Made by a program: the position numbers and the translations under genes
DNA from: Nocardioides sp.
GTDB lineage: Bacteria > Actinomycetota > Actinomycetes > Propionibacteriales > Nocardioidaceae
Direction: 5' to 3'
Assembly (NCBI RefSeq): GCF_030019515.1
Contig: NZ_JASEEQ010000004.1
Coordinates: 124,001-188,000, forward strand
DNA length: 64,000 nt
Shown: positions 63,531 through 64,000 of the stretch, piece after piece
How positions within the stretch are numbered: position 1 is the first letter of the stretch
How the letters are laid out: every line of letters starts with the position of its first letter
The notes under the pieces: generated by a model
Seen by the model: the letters and a program-made list of their open reading frames with translations, nothing else
Told to the model about the DNA's origin: nothing
Database searches by the model: none

Positions 63531-64000
63531 TCAGCCGGGCGGGCGGGAGGTGGCGGTGGAGTTCGGGCAGAACGCCTCGCGCGGCGAGCCGGTGTGCAGC
63601 TCCTCGGGCAGTGTGATGCTGACGTTGTCAGTGGGCAGGCCGGTGAGCATGCCGGCGCGCTCGACCCGAAGCACCACCTCGGTGACGAAGGCCCCGGCCC
63701 GCGCCGAGAGGGTCTCGCAGCCGCCCATCAGCAGCGACAGCGTCACGGCGACGGACTCGCCGGGGGACAGGCGCAGCGTGGAGCGGCCGGCGTCGTCGGT
63801 CAGCCCGGAGTAGGTGAACAGCCGGCTCGGCGGCTGCTCGTCGGCCAGGCCGTGGACCGTGACCGGGATCCGGTCGTCGTTGGTCAGCTCGAAGGTGTAG
63901 CGCAGCGTGCCGCCGTCGTCGTACCGGACCCGCCGCACGGTGCGACCGGCGATCGCGAACACGCCGGTGGCCTCGGTGCCGGTGACCGAGGTCGGGCCAC
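63531..64000 (-). CDS. Unknown protein, N-terminus beyond the window
   Basis: The minus-strand frame is open to the right edge; only its C-terminal part (about 156 residues) is visible. It reads as beta-strand-rich sequence (RYTFELTNDDRIPVTVHGL, SPGESVAVTLSLLMGG, VLRVERAGMLTGLPTDNVSI) with two cysteines near the end, resembling an extracellular Ig-like or fibronectin-like domain. I do not recognise a family. It is convergent with the large membrane protein gene. Confidence 0.55.
   Translation of the reverse strand, partial: GPTSVTGTEATGVFAIAGRTVRRVRYDDGGTLRYTFELTNDDRIPVTVHGLADEQPPSRLFTYSGLTDDAGRSTLRLSPGESVAVTLSLLMGGCETLSARAGAFVTEVVLRVERAGMLTGLPTDNVSITLPEELHTGSPREAFCPNSTATSRPPG

Overview
The window is from a high-GC actinobacterium, most probably of the Nocardioides / Nocardioidaceae type. 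This is judged from near-saturated G/C third codon positions, many GTG starts, a nickel superoxide dismutase with its protease, a WhiB-family protein, a SigR-RsrA pair, a Kgd-type 2-oxoglutarate dehydrogenase and the tiny ribosomal protein bL37. From about 31.5 to 57.5 kb the gene order matches, as recalled, that of Mycobacterium tuberculosis from argS through the ATP synthase operon to the cobalamin adenosyltransferase. Nearly everything is core genome. I see no prophage, insertion sequence, CRISPR array or defence island.

Layout. 0-7 kb: rsgA (cut by the window edge), aroA, a DoxX-like membrane protein, a sigma factor fused to a zinc anti-sigma-like domain facing a degenerate GGDEF-like gene, an SRAP peptidase, a hydrolase and sigR-rsrA. 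7-12.6 kb: bL37, a thioesterase/GNAT/IlvG-like/DUF2785 run on the minus strand, then pdtaS facing a whiB1-like gene. 12.8-15.6 kb: a small membrane protein, the anti-sigma and SigF-type sigma pair, and divergent sodN/sodX. 15.7-23.7 kb: malic enzyme, oxidoreductases, TetR regulators, a YjbR protein, an acetoacetate-decarboxylase-like protein and a sulfatase-TetR pair with a shared operator. 23.8-31 kb: DUF6104, kgd, a lipoprotein, an LCP protein and a secreted protein. 31.5-38.1 kb: tRNA-Arg, argS, lysA, hom, thrC, thrB. 38.2-46.9 kb: rho, an inserted response regulator and histidine kinase, rpmE, prfA, prmC, a Sua5-type gene and a WecA-type transferase. 47-54.9 kb: two AtpI-like genes and atpBEFHAGDC. 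55-64 kb: DUF2550, an MFS transporter, cobalamin adenosyltransferase, a STAS protein, ethylmalonyl-CoA mutase, a frame-broken remnant, a PAP2 enzyme, a large membrane protein and a cut-off unknown gene.

Functional links. The lysA-hom-thrC-thrB run makes lysine, threonine and homoserine-derived products. prfA, prmC, rpmE and the Sua5-type gene serve translation. The B12 adenosyltransferase supplies the cofactor of the nearby mutase. Regulation is dense: two extracytoplasmic-type sigma systems, one SigF-type system, a STAS protein, two histidine kinases and two TetR regulators.

The best leads beyond routine annotation are: a dispersed intergenic element whose hairpin shows a compensatory base change between copies; a second, unrelated cluster of 24-nt direct and inverted repeats after the DUF2550 gene; an exact SigR-type promoter in front of sigR; a sigma/anti-sigma fusion; a repeat-built disordered insert in Rho; and a recurring TANNNT box 6-8 nt before start codons that suggests widespread leaderless transcription.
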